NCBI RefSeq assembly: GCF_050632405.1
Contig: NZ_CP192601.1
Span: 4,278,001 to 4,342,000, forward strand
DNA from: Roseococcus sp050632405
Lineage (GTDB): Bacteria; Pseudomonadota; Alphaproteobacteria; Acetobacterales; Acetobacteraceae
Length of the DNA: 64,000 nt
Direction of reading: 5' to 3'
Positions 51,251 to 60,436 of the stretch are shown piece by piece. The translations under genes and the position numbers were made by a program. Numbering within the stretch: position 1 is the stretch's first letter; every line of letters begins with the position of its first letter. The notes under the pieces are model-generated. The model had not been told where the DNA came from. It made no database searches and was given only the letters and a program-made list of their open reading frames with translations.

Positions 51251-54200
51251 TGCCCAGAACGTGACGACGAGTGGCGGCACGGTGACGATCGACAGCAACG
51301 ATTTTGCATCCCTGACGGGAGCGATCGACGGCACGGCTGGCACGGTGACGCTGCTGGTCACGGCTGACAGCAGCGTGGCGAGCGCGACGCTGACCGATGT
51401 TGTGATTGATCTTGAGAGCGGCGTGGACCTGACGCTGACCTATGTGCAGCACGCTCTGCTGGGCACGGGCACGGGTACCAACGTCGTGACCCTGAGCGGC
51501 ACGGCGCAGAACCTGACCGGCAATACGTCGATTGAGAGCTACGTTCTGGCGTCTGGCACGCAGACGTTCACGCTGGGTACATGATGCCCAGAACGTGACG
51601 ACGAGTGGCGGCACGGTGACGATCGACAGCAACGATCTTGCATCCCTGACGGGAGCGATCGACGGCACGGCTGGCACGGTGACGCTGCTGGTCACGGCTG
51701 ACAGCAGCGTGGCGAGCGCGACGCTGACCGATGTTGTGATTGATCTTGAGAGCGGCGTGGACCTGACGCTGACCTATGTGCAGCACGCTCTGCTGGGCAC
51801 GGGCACGGATACCAACATCGTGACCCTGAGCGGCACGGCGCAGAACCTGACCGGCAATACGTCGATTGAGAGCTACGTTCTGGCGTCTGGCACGCAGACG
51901 TTCACGCTGGGTACATGATGCCCAGAACGTGACGACGAGTGGCGGCACGGTGACGATCGACAGCAACGATCTTGCATCCCTGACGGGAGCGATCGACGGC
52001 ACGGCTGGCACGGTGACGCTGCTGGTCACGGCTGACAGCAGCGTGGCGAGCGCGACGCTGACCGATGTTGTGATTGATCTTGAGAGCGGCGTGGACCTGA
52101 CGCTGACCTATGGGCAGCACGCTCTGCTGGGCACGGGCACGGGTACCAACGTCGTGACCCTGAGCGGCACGGCGCAGAACCTGACCGGCAATACGTCGAT
52201 TGAGAGCTACGTTCTGGCGTCTGGCACGCAGACGTTCACGCTGGGTCATGATGCCCAGAACGTGACGACGAGTGGCGGCACGGTGACGATCGACAGCAAC
52301 GATCTTGCATCCCTGACGGGAGCGATCGACGGCACGGCTGGCACGGTGACGCTGCTGGTCACGGCTGACAGCAGCGTGGCGAGCGCGACGCTGACCGATG
52401 TTGTGATTGATCTTGAGAGCGGCGTGGACCTGACGCTGACCTATGTGCAGCACGCTCTGCTGGGCACGGGCACGGGTACCAACGTCGTGACCCTGAGCGG
52501 CACGGCGCAGAACCTGACCGGCAATACGTCGATTGAGAGCTACGTTCTGGCGTCTGGCACGCAGACGTTCACGCTGGGTACATGATGCCCAGAACGTGAC
52601 GACGAGTGGCGGCACGGTGACGATCGACAGCAACGATTTTGCATCCCTGACGGGAGCGATCGACGGCACGGCTGGCACGGTGACGCTGCTGGTCACGGCT
52701 GACAGCAGCGTGGCGAACGCGACGCTGACCGATGTTGTGATTGATCTTGATAGCGGCGTTGACCTGACGCTGACCTATGTGCAGCACGCTCTGCTGGGCA
52801 CGGGCACGAATACCAACATCGTGACCCTGAGCGGCACGGTGCAGGACCTGACCGGCAATACGTCGATTGAGAGCTACGTTCTGGCGTCTGGCACGCAGAC
52901 GTTCACGCTGGGTACTGCTGCTCAGAACGTGACGACGAGTGGCGGCACGGTGACGATCGACAGCAACGATTTTGCATCCCTGACGGGAGCGATCGACGGC
53001 ACGGCTGGCACGGTGACGCTGCAAGTCACGGCTGACAGCAGCGTGGCGAACGCGACGCTGACCGATGTTGTGATTGATCTTGATAGCGGCGTTGACCTGA
53101 CGCTGACCTATGTGCAGCACGCTCTGCTGGGCACGGGCACGAATACCAACATCGTGACCCTGAGCGGCACGGTGCAGGACCTGACCGGCAATACGTCGAT
53201 TGAGAGCTACGTTCTGGCGTCTGGCACGCAGACGTTCACGCTGGGTACTGCTGCTCAGAACGTGACGACGAGTGGCGGCACGGTGACGATCGACAGCAAC
53301 GATTTTGCATCCCTGACGGGAGCGATCGACGGCACGGCTGGCACGGTGACGCTGCAAGTCACGGCTGACAGCAGCGTGGCGAACGCGACGCTGACCGATG
53401 TTGTGATTGATCTTGATAGCGGCGTTGACCTGACGCTGACCTATGTGCAGCACGCTCTGCTGGGCACGGGCACGGATACCAACATCGTGACCCTGAGCGG
53501 CACGGTGCAGGACCTGACCGGCAATACGTCGATTGAGAGCTACGTTCTGGCGTCTGGCACGCAGACGTTCACGCTGGGTACTGCTGCTCAGAACGTGACG
53601 ACGAGTGGCGGCACGGTGACGATCGACAGCAACGATTTTGCATCCCTGACGGGAGCGATCGACGGCACGGCTGGCACGGTGACGCTGCAAGTCACGGCTG
53701 ACAGCAGCGTGGCGAACGCGACGCTGACCGATGTTGTGATTGATCTTGATAGCGGCGTTGACCTGACGCTGACCTATGTGCAGCACGCTCTGCTGGGCAC
53801 GGGCACGAATACCAACATCGTGACCCTGAGCGGCACGGTGCAGGACCTGACCGGCAATACGTCGATTGAGAGCTACGTTCTGGCGTCTGGCACGCAGACG
53901 TTCACGCTGGGTACTGCTGCTCAGAACGTGACGACGAGTGGCGGCACGGTGACGATCGACAGCAACGATTTTGCATCCCTGACGGGAGCGATCGACGGCA
54001 CGGCTGGCACGGTGACGCTGCAAGTCACGGCTGACAGCAGCGTGGCGAACGCGACGCTGACCGATGTTGTGATTGATCTTGATAGCGGCGTTGACCTGAC
54101 GCTGACCTATGTGCAGCACGCTCTGCTGGGCACGGGCACGAATACCAACATCGTGACCCTGAGCGGCACGGTGCAGGACCTGACCGGCAATACGTCGATT

Positions 54201-56231
54201 GAGAGCTACGTTCTGGCGTCTGGCACGCAGACGTTCACGCTGGGTACTGCTGCTCAGAACGTGACGACGAGTGGCGGCACGGTGACGATCGACAGCAACG
54301 ATTTTGCATCCCTGACGGGAGCGATCGACGGCACGGCTGGCACGGTGACGCTGCAAGTCACGGCTGACAGCAGCGTGGCGAACGCGACGCTGACCGATGT
54401 TGTGATTGATCTTGATAGCGGCGTTGACCTGACGCTGACCTATGTGCAGCACGCTCTGCTGGGCACGGGCACGAATACCAACATCGTGACCCTGAGCGGC
54501 ACGGTGCAGGACCTGACCGGCAATACGTCGATTGAGAGCTACGTTCTGGCGTCTGGCACGCAGACGTTCACGCTGGGTACTGCTGCTCAGAACGTGACGA
54601 CGAGTGGCGGCACGGTGACGATCGACAGCAACGATTTTGCATCCCTGACGGGAGCGATCGACGGCACGGCTGGCACGGTGACGCTGCAAGTCACGGCTGA
54701 CAGCAGCGTGGCGAACGCGACGCTGACCGATGTTGTGATTGATCTTGATAGCGGCGTTGACCTGACGCTGACCTATGTGCAGCACGCTCTGCTGGGCACG
54801 GGCACGGATACCAACATCGTGACCCTGAGCGGCACGGTGCAGGACCTGACCGGCAATACGTCGATTGAGAGCTACGTTCTGGCGTCTGGCACGCAGACGT
54901 TCACGCTGGGTACTGCTGCTCAGAACGTGACGACGAGTGGCGGCACGGTGACGATCGACAGCAACGATTTTGCATCCCTGACGGGAGCGATCGACGGCAC
55001 GGCTGGCACGGTGACGCTGCAAGTCACGGCTGACAGCAGCGTGGCGAACGCGACGCTGACCGATGTTGTGATTGATCTTGATAGCGGCGTTGACCTGACG
55101 CTGACCTATGTGCAGCACGCTCTGCTGGGCACGGGCACGAATACCAACATCGTGACCCTGAGCGGCACGGTGCAGGACCTGACCGGCAATACGTCGATTG
55201 AGAGCTACGTTCTGGCGTCTGGCACGCAGACGTTCACGCTGGGTACTGCTGCTCAGAACGTGACGACGAGTGGCGGCACGGTGACGATCGACAGCAACGA
55301 TTTTGCATCCCTGACGGGAGCGATCGACGGCACGGCTGGCACGGTGACGCTGCAAGTCACGGCTGACAGCAGCGTGGCGAACGCGACGCTGACCGATGTT
55401 GTGATTGATCTTGATAGCGGCGTTGACCTGACGCTGACCTATGTGCAGCACGCTCTGCTGGGCACGGGCACGAATACCAACATCGTGACCCTGAGCGGCA
55501 CGGTGCAGGACCTGACCGGCAATACGTCGATTGAGAGCTACGTTCTGGCGTCTGGCACGCAGACGTTCACGCTGGGTACTGCTGCTCAGAACGTGACGAC
55601 GAGTGGCGGCACGGTGACGATCGACAGCAACGATTTTGCATCCCTGACGGGAGCGATCGACGGCACGGCTGGCACGGTGACGCTGCAAGTCACGGCTGAC
55701 AGCAGCGTGGCGAACGCGACGCTGACCGATGTTGTGATTGATCTTGATAGCGGCGTTGACCTGACGCTGACCTATGTGCAGCACGCTCTGCTGGGCACGG
55801 GCACGAATACCAACATCGTGACCCTGAGCGGCACGGTGCAGGACCTGACCGGCAATACGTCGATTGAGAGCTACGTTCTGGCGTCTGGCACGCAGACGTT
55901 CACGCTGGGTACTGCTGCTCAGAACGTGACGACGAGTGGCGGCACGGTGACGATCGACAGCAACGATTTTGCATCCCTGACGGGAGCGATCGACGGCACG
56001 GCTGGCACGGTGACGCTGCAAGTCACGGCTGACAGCAGCGTGGCGAACGCGACGCTGACCGATGTTGTGATTGATCTTGATAGCGGCGTTGACCTGACGC
56101 TGACCTATGTGCAGCACGCTCTGCTGGGCACGGGCACGGATACCAACATCGTGACCCTGAGCGGCACGGTGCAGGACCTGACCGGCAATACGTCGATTGA
56201 GAGCTACGTTCTGGCGTCTGGCACGCAGACG
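49568..56231 (+). repeat. 20 tandem 333-bp units (111 aa each), four carrying one extra base
   Basis: From TTCACGCTGGGT at 49568 to the same sequence at 56232 is 6664 bases, that is 20 x 333 plus 4. The four extra bases are an A inserted after GGT at 51245, 51579, 51913 and 52580, each giving GGT ACA TGA. A sibling unit at 52246 lacks the A and reads GGT CAT GAT. A D/N marker (GTGTDTN versus GTGTNTN) recurs every fourth unit at 53469, 54801 and 56133 (1332 bases apart), so the array has a four-unit higher-order period. Confidence 0.95.
51251..52532 (+). pseudogene. Frameshifted middle units of the giant adhesin gene
   Basis: Four units in three successive frames (+1 at 51579 and 51913, none at 52246, +1 at 52580) encode the same repeat, for example VTTSGGTVTIDSND and SSVASATLTDVVIDLESG. 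These units are the most diverged of the array: they share SVASA, DLESG, GTNVV and TAQNL instead of SVANA, DLDSG, TNIV and TVQDL. They therefore form a local subfamily that carries the defect. Without recoding they cannot be joined to either flank. Confidence 0.8.
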
Positions 56232-58553
56232 TTCACGCTGGGTACTGCTGCTCAGAACGTGACCGGCGGCTCCGGCAATGACACTATCAACTCCAGCACC
56301 TTCACCGCCCTTACCGGCACCCTCAACGGCGGCAGCGGGACCGACATATTCTTGGCTGCGGATACGGTGAGTATCACTGGTTTGTCTGGTTTCTCCGGTT
56401 TCGAGACCATTCGGGTGGCGGATAACGAGGTGCTGACGGCCAATGCCGCGCAGGTCTCCGGGAAGTCGGTGGAATACGTCGGCTCGCTAGCGAACCGCGG
56501 TACGTTGAACATCGCTGCGACCACCTTCGGCCCATCGACGTCGACCGATCTGTCAGGTGTCACCACGTTGCTGACGTTCAATGGCACGGCCGCTGCTAGT
56601 CTGACGCTTGGGGCCGGCGCGGTTCTGCGGCTTACGGCGGCTCAGGCCACGGTGATCGGTAGCATCTCTGGCGATCCCTCTAGCAGGGTTGAGGTCACCT
56701 CGCTGTCCGCCACAGATACAAGCGACTTCTCGCATATTGACGTTCCGCTTACGATCGTTCTCGGGACTGGTTCGAACGTGGACTTCAATGGCACCTTCGA
56801 TACCACGCAGCCCTTGACCGTGACGGGGGCGGCCGAACTCGACATCGTGGGGGCCCTCACGAACAAGCCTGCCTCCATTACCCTGGCAAGCGATGCCGCG
56901 GTGCGTTTGTCTGCTGACCAGGCCAGTGGCCTGAGCATCACCGGCACCGGTTCGGCGGTCATCACGAACATCCACGCCACCTTGGGCGCTGACCTGGATG
57001 GCATTGTCCCGAGCGCGGGCGTGACGGTGGCACTGTCGGCTAATGCGACGCTGACCAACGCCGCGACGATCGGCAACGAAAGCCTCGCAGTGACGGGTGC
57101 CTTCACGCTGAATCTGACCGCTGTGACCATCCCCAACTTTGGGCTGGGCACCAACACGCTGTCGATCGCGGGGGAATCCACGGTTGTGGTAACCAAGGAA
57201 CAAATCACCCGTGTGGGCGGTACCGGCTGGGCCAGCATCGAAGGGCCGGGTACGCTGTCACTGTCCAATACGACACTGCAAGTGGCAGACTTGTTGTCGC
57301 TTGACTTGGCAACGAATGCCATCGTCAATGCTACGGCGTTGACGACGCTGTCCGGTACGGCGGCCCAGTTCCAGTCGCTGATCGCGGCGGAAACACCGAC
57401 CACTATCGTATTGCCGGACAATATCAACGTGACGGTCACAGGCACTGCAACGGTTGCGCAGATGACTGCGATCGATGCCCTGAATGGCACGGGTACACTG
57501 ACCTACAGCTTGAGCGATACGGCAGCGAACCTGGTTCCAGCCAACGTTGCTTCGACCTACCTCAACGGCGCCACCCAAATCACCGTTACGGGTGTTGCGA
57601 ACGTGCAGCAGGCAGAGATCATCGAGGCGGCGACACCGACATCGGCCAACACATTTTATAGCATCACTGATACTGCGGCCGCTGTAGTCGGCACCACCGA
57701 CGTCGTCCGGGATGGTGCGATCAACATCGTCATCACGGGTACGGCGAACGTTGCACAGGCACTGACGATCTATAACGCCACGAATACTGGGCTGACGACC
57801 TACCATGTGGCGGATCAAGATGGGACGCTGCAATCGGCCGCGACGACCGTTGGGTTGGTGGCGGCCCTGCAGGGGGCGGCAAGCGTCACGGTCAATGCAG
57901 CAACAGCATCTACTGCGATCAACATGTCTGGCTTCAGTGGTGCTAATGAGGTCGATCTGATCATCAATGGCAACGCTTTGGCTAACAATATTTCTGGCGG
58001 CTCTGGCGACGATGTCATCAACTCTTTCGGTGGGAATGATGTTATTTCGGGAGGGCAGGGTGCCGACCGTATTTCATCGGGAAGTGGAAACGATACAATC
58101 ATCGTGAACACGACGCTTGCGCTGAATAATTCCGATATCGTCTTGGATTTCTCGACGACAGACAGCGTTATTTTCAATTTCGGTGGCACCGGTGAACTCG
58201 ATCAGCAAGATTTGCGCGGTAATGGTACTGATTATCAGGTGCTGGCCGCCGGAGGTGCTTTGGGTGCTAATACTGGTATAGCCGTCATAAGCTCGTCGCA
58301 GGGGGCCATCGACGTTGCTACCGCTTTGGGGCTTGCAGATGGTCTGGTGGGATTGGCGGCTGGCGATCAGTTTTACCTCGTGTTCGACAATGGCACCAAC
58401 TCGGCTTTGTTTAGGGTGGCGGACACTGACAGCAATGCTGCAAACGGTGTTGACGAGGCGGAGTTGTTGGTGACCTTCGCGAATGTTTCCGACGCGGATT
58501 TGATCTTGGCGCCCGCGCGCTTCGGGGACTTTGGGCTTATGTTTATTCCATGA
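52533..58553 (+). CDS. Giant RTX/type I secreted adhesin, C-terminal part
   Basis: This open frame (up to 2006 residues, with no credible start of its own) holds eleven intact 111-residue units. A GGSGNDTI turn follows, then about 550 residues of beta-rich adhesin repeats. Examples are LTANAAQVSGKSVEYVG, VTGTATVAQMTAIDALNGTG and VTGVANVQQAEIIEAATPTS. Near the end, nt 57990-58105, lies an RTX calcium-binding block (GGSGDDVINSFGGNDVIS and GGQGADRISSGSGNDT). About 140 residues follow that look like a type I secretion signal, with DIVLDFSTTDSVIF and a hydrophobic end DFGLMFIP. If the four extra bases upstream are removed, 37769-58553 becomes one frame of 6926 residues. Confidence 0.85.
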   Translation: MRATFWRLARRRSRWVHDAQNVTTSGGTVTIDSNDFASLTGAIDGTAGTVTLLVTADSSVANATLTDVVIDLDSGVDLTLTYVQHALLGTGTNTNIVTLSGTVQDLTGNTSIESYVLASGTQTFTLGTAAQNVTTSGGTVTIDSNDFASLTGAIDGTAGTVTLQVTADSSVANATLTDVVIDLDSGVDLTLTYVQHALLGTGTNTNIVTLSGTVQDLTGNTSIESYVLASGTQTFTLGTAAQNVTTSGGTVTIDSNDFASLTGAIDGTAGTVTLQVTADSSVANATLTDVVIDLDSGVDLTLTYVQHALLGTGTDTNIVTLSGTVQDLTGNTSIESYVLASGTQTFTLGTAAQNVTTSGGTVTIDSNDFASLTGAIDGTAGTVTLQVTADSSVANATLTDVVIDLDSGVDLTLTYVQHALLGTGTNTNIVTLSGTVQDLTGNTSIESYVLASGTQTFTLGTAAQNVTTSGGTVTIDSNDFASLTGAIDGTAGTVTLQVTADSSVANATLTDVVIDLDSGVDLTLTYVQHALLGTGTNTNIVTLSGTVQDLTGNTSIESYVLASGTQTFTLGTAAQNVTTSGGTVTIDSNDFASLTGAIDGTAGTVTLQVTADSSVANATLTDVVIDLDSGVDLTLTYVQHALLGTGTNTNIVTLSGTVQDLTGNTSIESYVLASGTQTFTLGTAAQNVTTSGGTVTIDSNDFASLTGAIDGTAGTVTLQVTADSSVANATLTDVVIDLDSGVDLTLTYVQHALLGTGTDTNIVTLSGTVQDLTGNTSIESYVLASGTQTFTLGTAAQNVTTSGGTVTIDSNDFASLTGAIDGTAGTVTLQVTADSSVANATLTDVVIDLDSGVDLTLTYVQHALLGTGTNTNIVTLSGTVQDLTGNTSIESYVLASGTQTFTLGTAAQNVTTSGGTVTIDSNDFASLTGAIDGTAGTVTLQVTADSSVANATLTDVVIDLDSGVDLTLTYVQHALLGTGTNTNIVTLSGTVQDLTGNTSIESYVLASGTQTFTLGTAAQNVTTSGGTVTIDSNDFASLTGAIDGTAGTVTLQVTADSSVANATLTDVVIDLDSGVDLTLTYVQHALLGTGTNTNIVTLSGTVQDLTGNTSIESYVLASGTQTFTLGTAAQNVTTSGGTVTIDSNDFASLTGAIDGTAGTVTLQVTADSSVANATLTDVVIDLDSGVDLTLTYVQHALLGTGTDTNIVTLSGTVQDLTGNTSIESYVLASGTQTFTLGTAAQNVTGGSGNDTINSSTFTALTGTLNGGSGTDIFLAADTVSITGLSGFSGFETIRVADNEVLTANAAQVSGKSVEYVGSLANRGTLNIAATTFGPSTSTDLSGVTTLLTFNGTAAASLTLGAGAVLRLTAAQATVIGSISGDPSSRVEVTSLSATDTSDFSHIDVPLTIVLGTGSNVDFNGTFDTTQPLTVTGAAELDIVGALTNKPASITLASDAAVRLSADQASGLSITGTGSAVITNIHATLGADLDGIVPSAGVTVALSANATLTNAATIGNESLAVTGAFTLNLTAVTIPNFGLGTNTLSIAGESTVVVTKEQITRVGGTGWASIEGPGTLSLSNTTLQVADLLSLDLATNAIVNATALTTLSGTAAQFQSLIAAETPTTIVLPDNINVTVTGTATVAQMTAIDALNGTGTLTYSLSDTAANLVPANVASTYLNGATQITVTGVANVQQAEIIEAATPTSANTFYSITDTAAAVVGTTDVVRDGAINIVITGTANVAQALTIYNATNTGLTTYHVADQDGTLQSAATTVGLVAALQGAASVTVNAATASTAINMSGFSGANEVDLIINGNALANNISGGSGDDVINSFGGNDVISGGQGADRISSGSGNDTIIVNTTLALNNSDIVLDFSTTDSVIFNFGGTGELDQQDLRGNGTDYQVLAAGGALGANTGIAVISSSQGAIDVATALGLADGLVGLAAGDQFYLVFDNGTNSALFRVADTDSNAANGVDEAELLVTFANVSDADLILAPARFGDFGLMFIP

Positions 58554-58579
58554 GTTAGGTTGAAAGGCATCTTAGGGCT

Positions 58580-58610
58580 GCGGTGGGTAGAGGATGTCTT
58601 TGCCCACCGC
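58580..58610 (+). terminator. Hairpin after the giant adhesin gene, possible terminator
   Basis: GCGGTGGG (58580-58587) pairs perfectly with CCCACCGC (58603-58610) around a 15-base loop. It lies 27 bases after the stop. There is no T-run after it, so a rho-independent function is uncertain. Confidence 0.4.
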
Positions 58611-58668
58611 TGATTGGAGCGCCCCCCAATCCGACGGGACATGTGCTATACTCATAAACGCGGAAAGG

Positions 58669-59806
58669 AAGTGATACCCGGCGCGTGAAGTTCTGACTCT
58701 TGTTTTGCTCCGACGCGGCGAGGCGTGATTGATCGCTGAGCATGGCTGCGCGGAGCGGGACATGGCTGGGCTGTGGATCAGGGACGATATGGCGCCGCAG
58801 GATTTGCGGCGCCTGTTGGCGATCGCCGGGGCACTGGACGGGCTGAGCCGCGAGGCGGCGGCTCGGCTGGCCGGGATGGACCGTCAGACGCTGCGGGACT
58901 GGGTGATCCGCAACAATCGGGCTGGCCCCGCTGCGCGGTCGGACCATTGGGGATCCGGCCGCCCCTGCCGCCTGACGGAGGGTCAGCAGGCATCGCTCAA
59001 GGCCATCGTGCTGGCGGGGCCGGATCCGGAAGTGGAGGGCGTCTCCACCTGGCTGCTGATCGATCTGTCCCGGATCGTGCGGGAGAGGTTTGGCGTCAGC
59101 TACGCCGAAACTGGGATGGCGCGGTTGATGCGCAGCCTGGACCTGTCCTGGCAGACGCCACGGCCGCGGCACGCCGAGACCGATCCTGCGGCGCAGGAGC
59201 GCTTCGAAAAAAGGGCTTTCCGGCCGCCTTCGCCCAGATCATCGCCGAGTACCCGCACGCCGAGCGCTTCGAGGTCTGGTTCCCGGATGAGGCCCGAGTA
59301 GGCCAGAAGGGCCGCATGGTGCGCCGCTGGTATCAACGCGGCATGCGGCCACGAATGGTGAATGACCAGCGCTACCGCTCCGCCTACATCTTTGGCGCGG
59401 TCTGTCCCGCGCGTGATACCGGCGCGGCCGTGGTCATCACCCATGTGTCGGTCGGGGCCATGAACCTCCTGCTGGAGGAGGTCGCAGCCCAACTGCCGCC
59501 CGGTACCCACGCGGTGATGCTGATCGACAATGCGGGTTGGCACACGTCCGGCGATATCCGCGTGCCGCCGAACATCAGCCTGCTGAACCTGCCGCCCTAC
59601 AGCCCCGAGCTGAATGCAATCGAGCGGGTCTGGCAGTACCTGAGAGACCGCTATCTCCCGGGACGCCTGTTCGAGGGCACCCGCGCCATCATCGACGCCT
59701 GCTGCGAAGCCTGGAACCGCCTACTCGAAGAGGAGGGACGCGTCCGATCACTGACCGATCTCGATTGGATCGCAGGCAACAAACCATAGTGCGGTTGGTA
59801 TCAGTT
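58669..59806 (+). mobile_element. IS630-family insertion sequence
   Basis: About 1.14 kb with an IS630 transposase filling it. The tentative ends are AAGTGATACC at 58669 and, inverted, GGTATCAGTT at 59797-59806 (nine of ten bases complementary). The ends are inferred from this short match only, and a TA target duplication could not be confirmed. It inserted about 115 bp downstream of the adhesin gene. Confidence 0.65.
58762..59789 (+). CDS. IS630-family transposase, two frames joined at an A6 slippery run
   Basis: Frame 1 (58762-59301) encodes the helix-turn-helix region (LRRLLAIAGALDGLSREAAA, MDRQTLRDWVIRNN) and the linker to ETDPAAQERFEK. The catalytic DDE part is in the -1 frame to 59789: FEVWFPDEARVGQKGR (first Asp), AVMLIDNAGWHTSGD (second Asp) and LLNLPPYSPELNAIERVWQ (Glu). 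The switch falls at six A (59207-59212) followed by G, giving FEKKGFPAAF, as expected for programmed -1 slippage in this family. GGAG lies about seven bases before the ATG 58762. Both halves look intact, so the element may be active. Confidence 0.85.
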
Positions 59807-60030
59807 GGCCACTGCGCCTGGTGGGATGCCCGGGGGCACCCAACCGGCGCTGTTCATCGTCGCGCATGACCCAGTGACCCAGGCGATGATCTCGCGGTCT
59901 TGGATGTGCATGGAAGACGCAACGCGCAGCGGCTTGCCATTCATGCCAAAGATCCCGAAGCCGTTCGAGCCGAAGACGCTCATGCGCTTGAGTCACGGCT
60001 GGCCCAGGCCAACCAGAATTGGTGCGGCGG
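59801..60030 (-). pseudogene. IS3-family (IS2-like) transposase remnant, tentative
   Basis: On the minus strand a 60-codon frame contains NGKPLRVASSMHIQDREIIA followed by WV. This resembles the NGE-x-x-R-V-x-F-x-x-D-x-x-D-R-E-I-x-A-W segment that surrounds a catalytic Asp in IS3-family OrfB; here the first Asp position is not preserved. The sequence becomes unrelated on both sides. Beyond it, 60031-60366 shows no gene or repeat that I recognise. Confidence 0.35.
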
Positions 60031-60366
60031 CACGCGGGTGACGGGAGAAGCAGCAGGCGGAACTCGCCGCGGTCAGACCATCGGCCGATCGTTCCTGCCG
60101 TCAGACCGGACGGATGCCGGGAAGGAGCGCCGCAGGGCGTGTTTCCCAATATCGAGCAATCTCATTGATGCGGGATTCGCCACATCGGCGTGACACGCCA
60201 GGGCGCGGCGGACTCAGGCGAGACCAGAGCCACGCGGATAGGGGGGGATGGTAGCTGCCGCCGGGCGGCCCCCACAGCCTACGTCAACACATCCGGAGCA
60301 AAGGCCGGACGTTAAGCCAGCCACGTCGCGAAGAACCGTTTACCGCATTCATGACGGGGCAGTCGC

Positions 60367-60430
60367 AACGGCGGCGTGCGCGCCGCCGTTGCCATTCGTT
60401 GAGGTCGGCCGGAACGTCCGGCCGACCTCA
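60367..60430 (-). terminator. Double hairpin after the peroxidase/RTX gene, probable terminator region
   Basis: Two perfect stem-loops lie directly after the minus-strand stop. 60402-60430 has 12-bp arms (GAGGTCGGCCGG and complement) and a five-base loop. 60367-60392 has 11-bp arms (CAACGGCGGCG and complement) and a four-base loop. Neither has a T-tract, but a pair of strong GC hairpins seven bases past a stop codon is a credible transcript end or mRNA 3'-protection structure. Confidence 0.6.
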
Positions 60431-60436
60431 CGGGGG

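Noticed and set aside
47282..56117. Long antisense frames rich in Arg/His/Gln opposite the 333-bp array
   Set aside because: Same cause: an in-frame repeat free of antisense stops. The frames are identical unit to unit and have no plausible start or ribosome site.
41960..56231. CRISPR-like array
   Set aside because: The tandem units are directly adjacent and coding, with no short repeat/unique spacer alternation and no cas genes.
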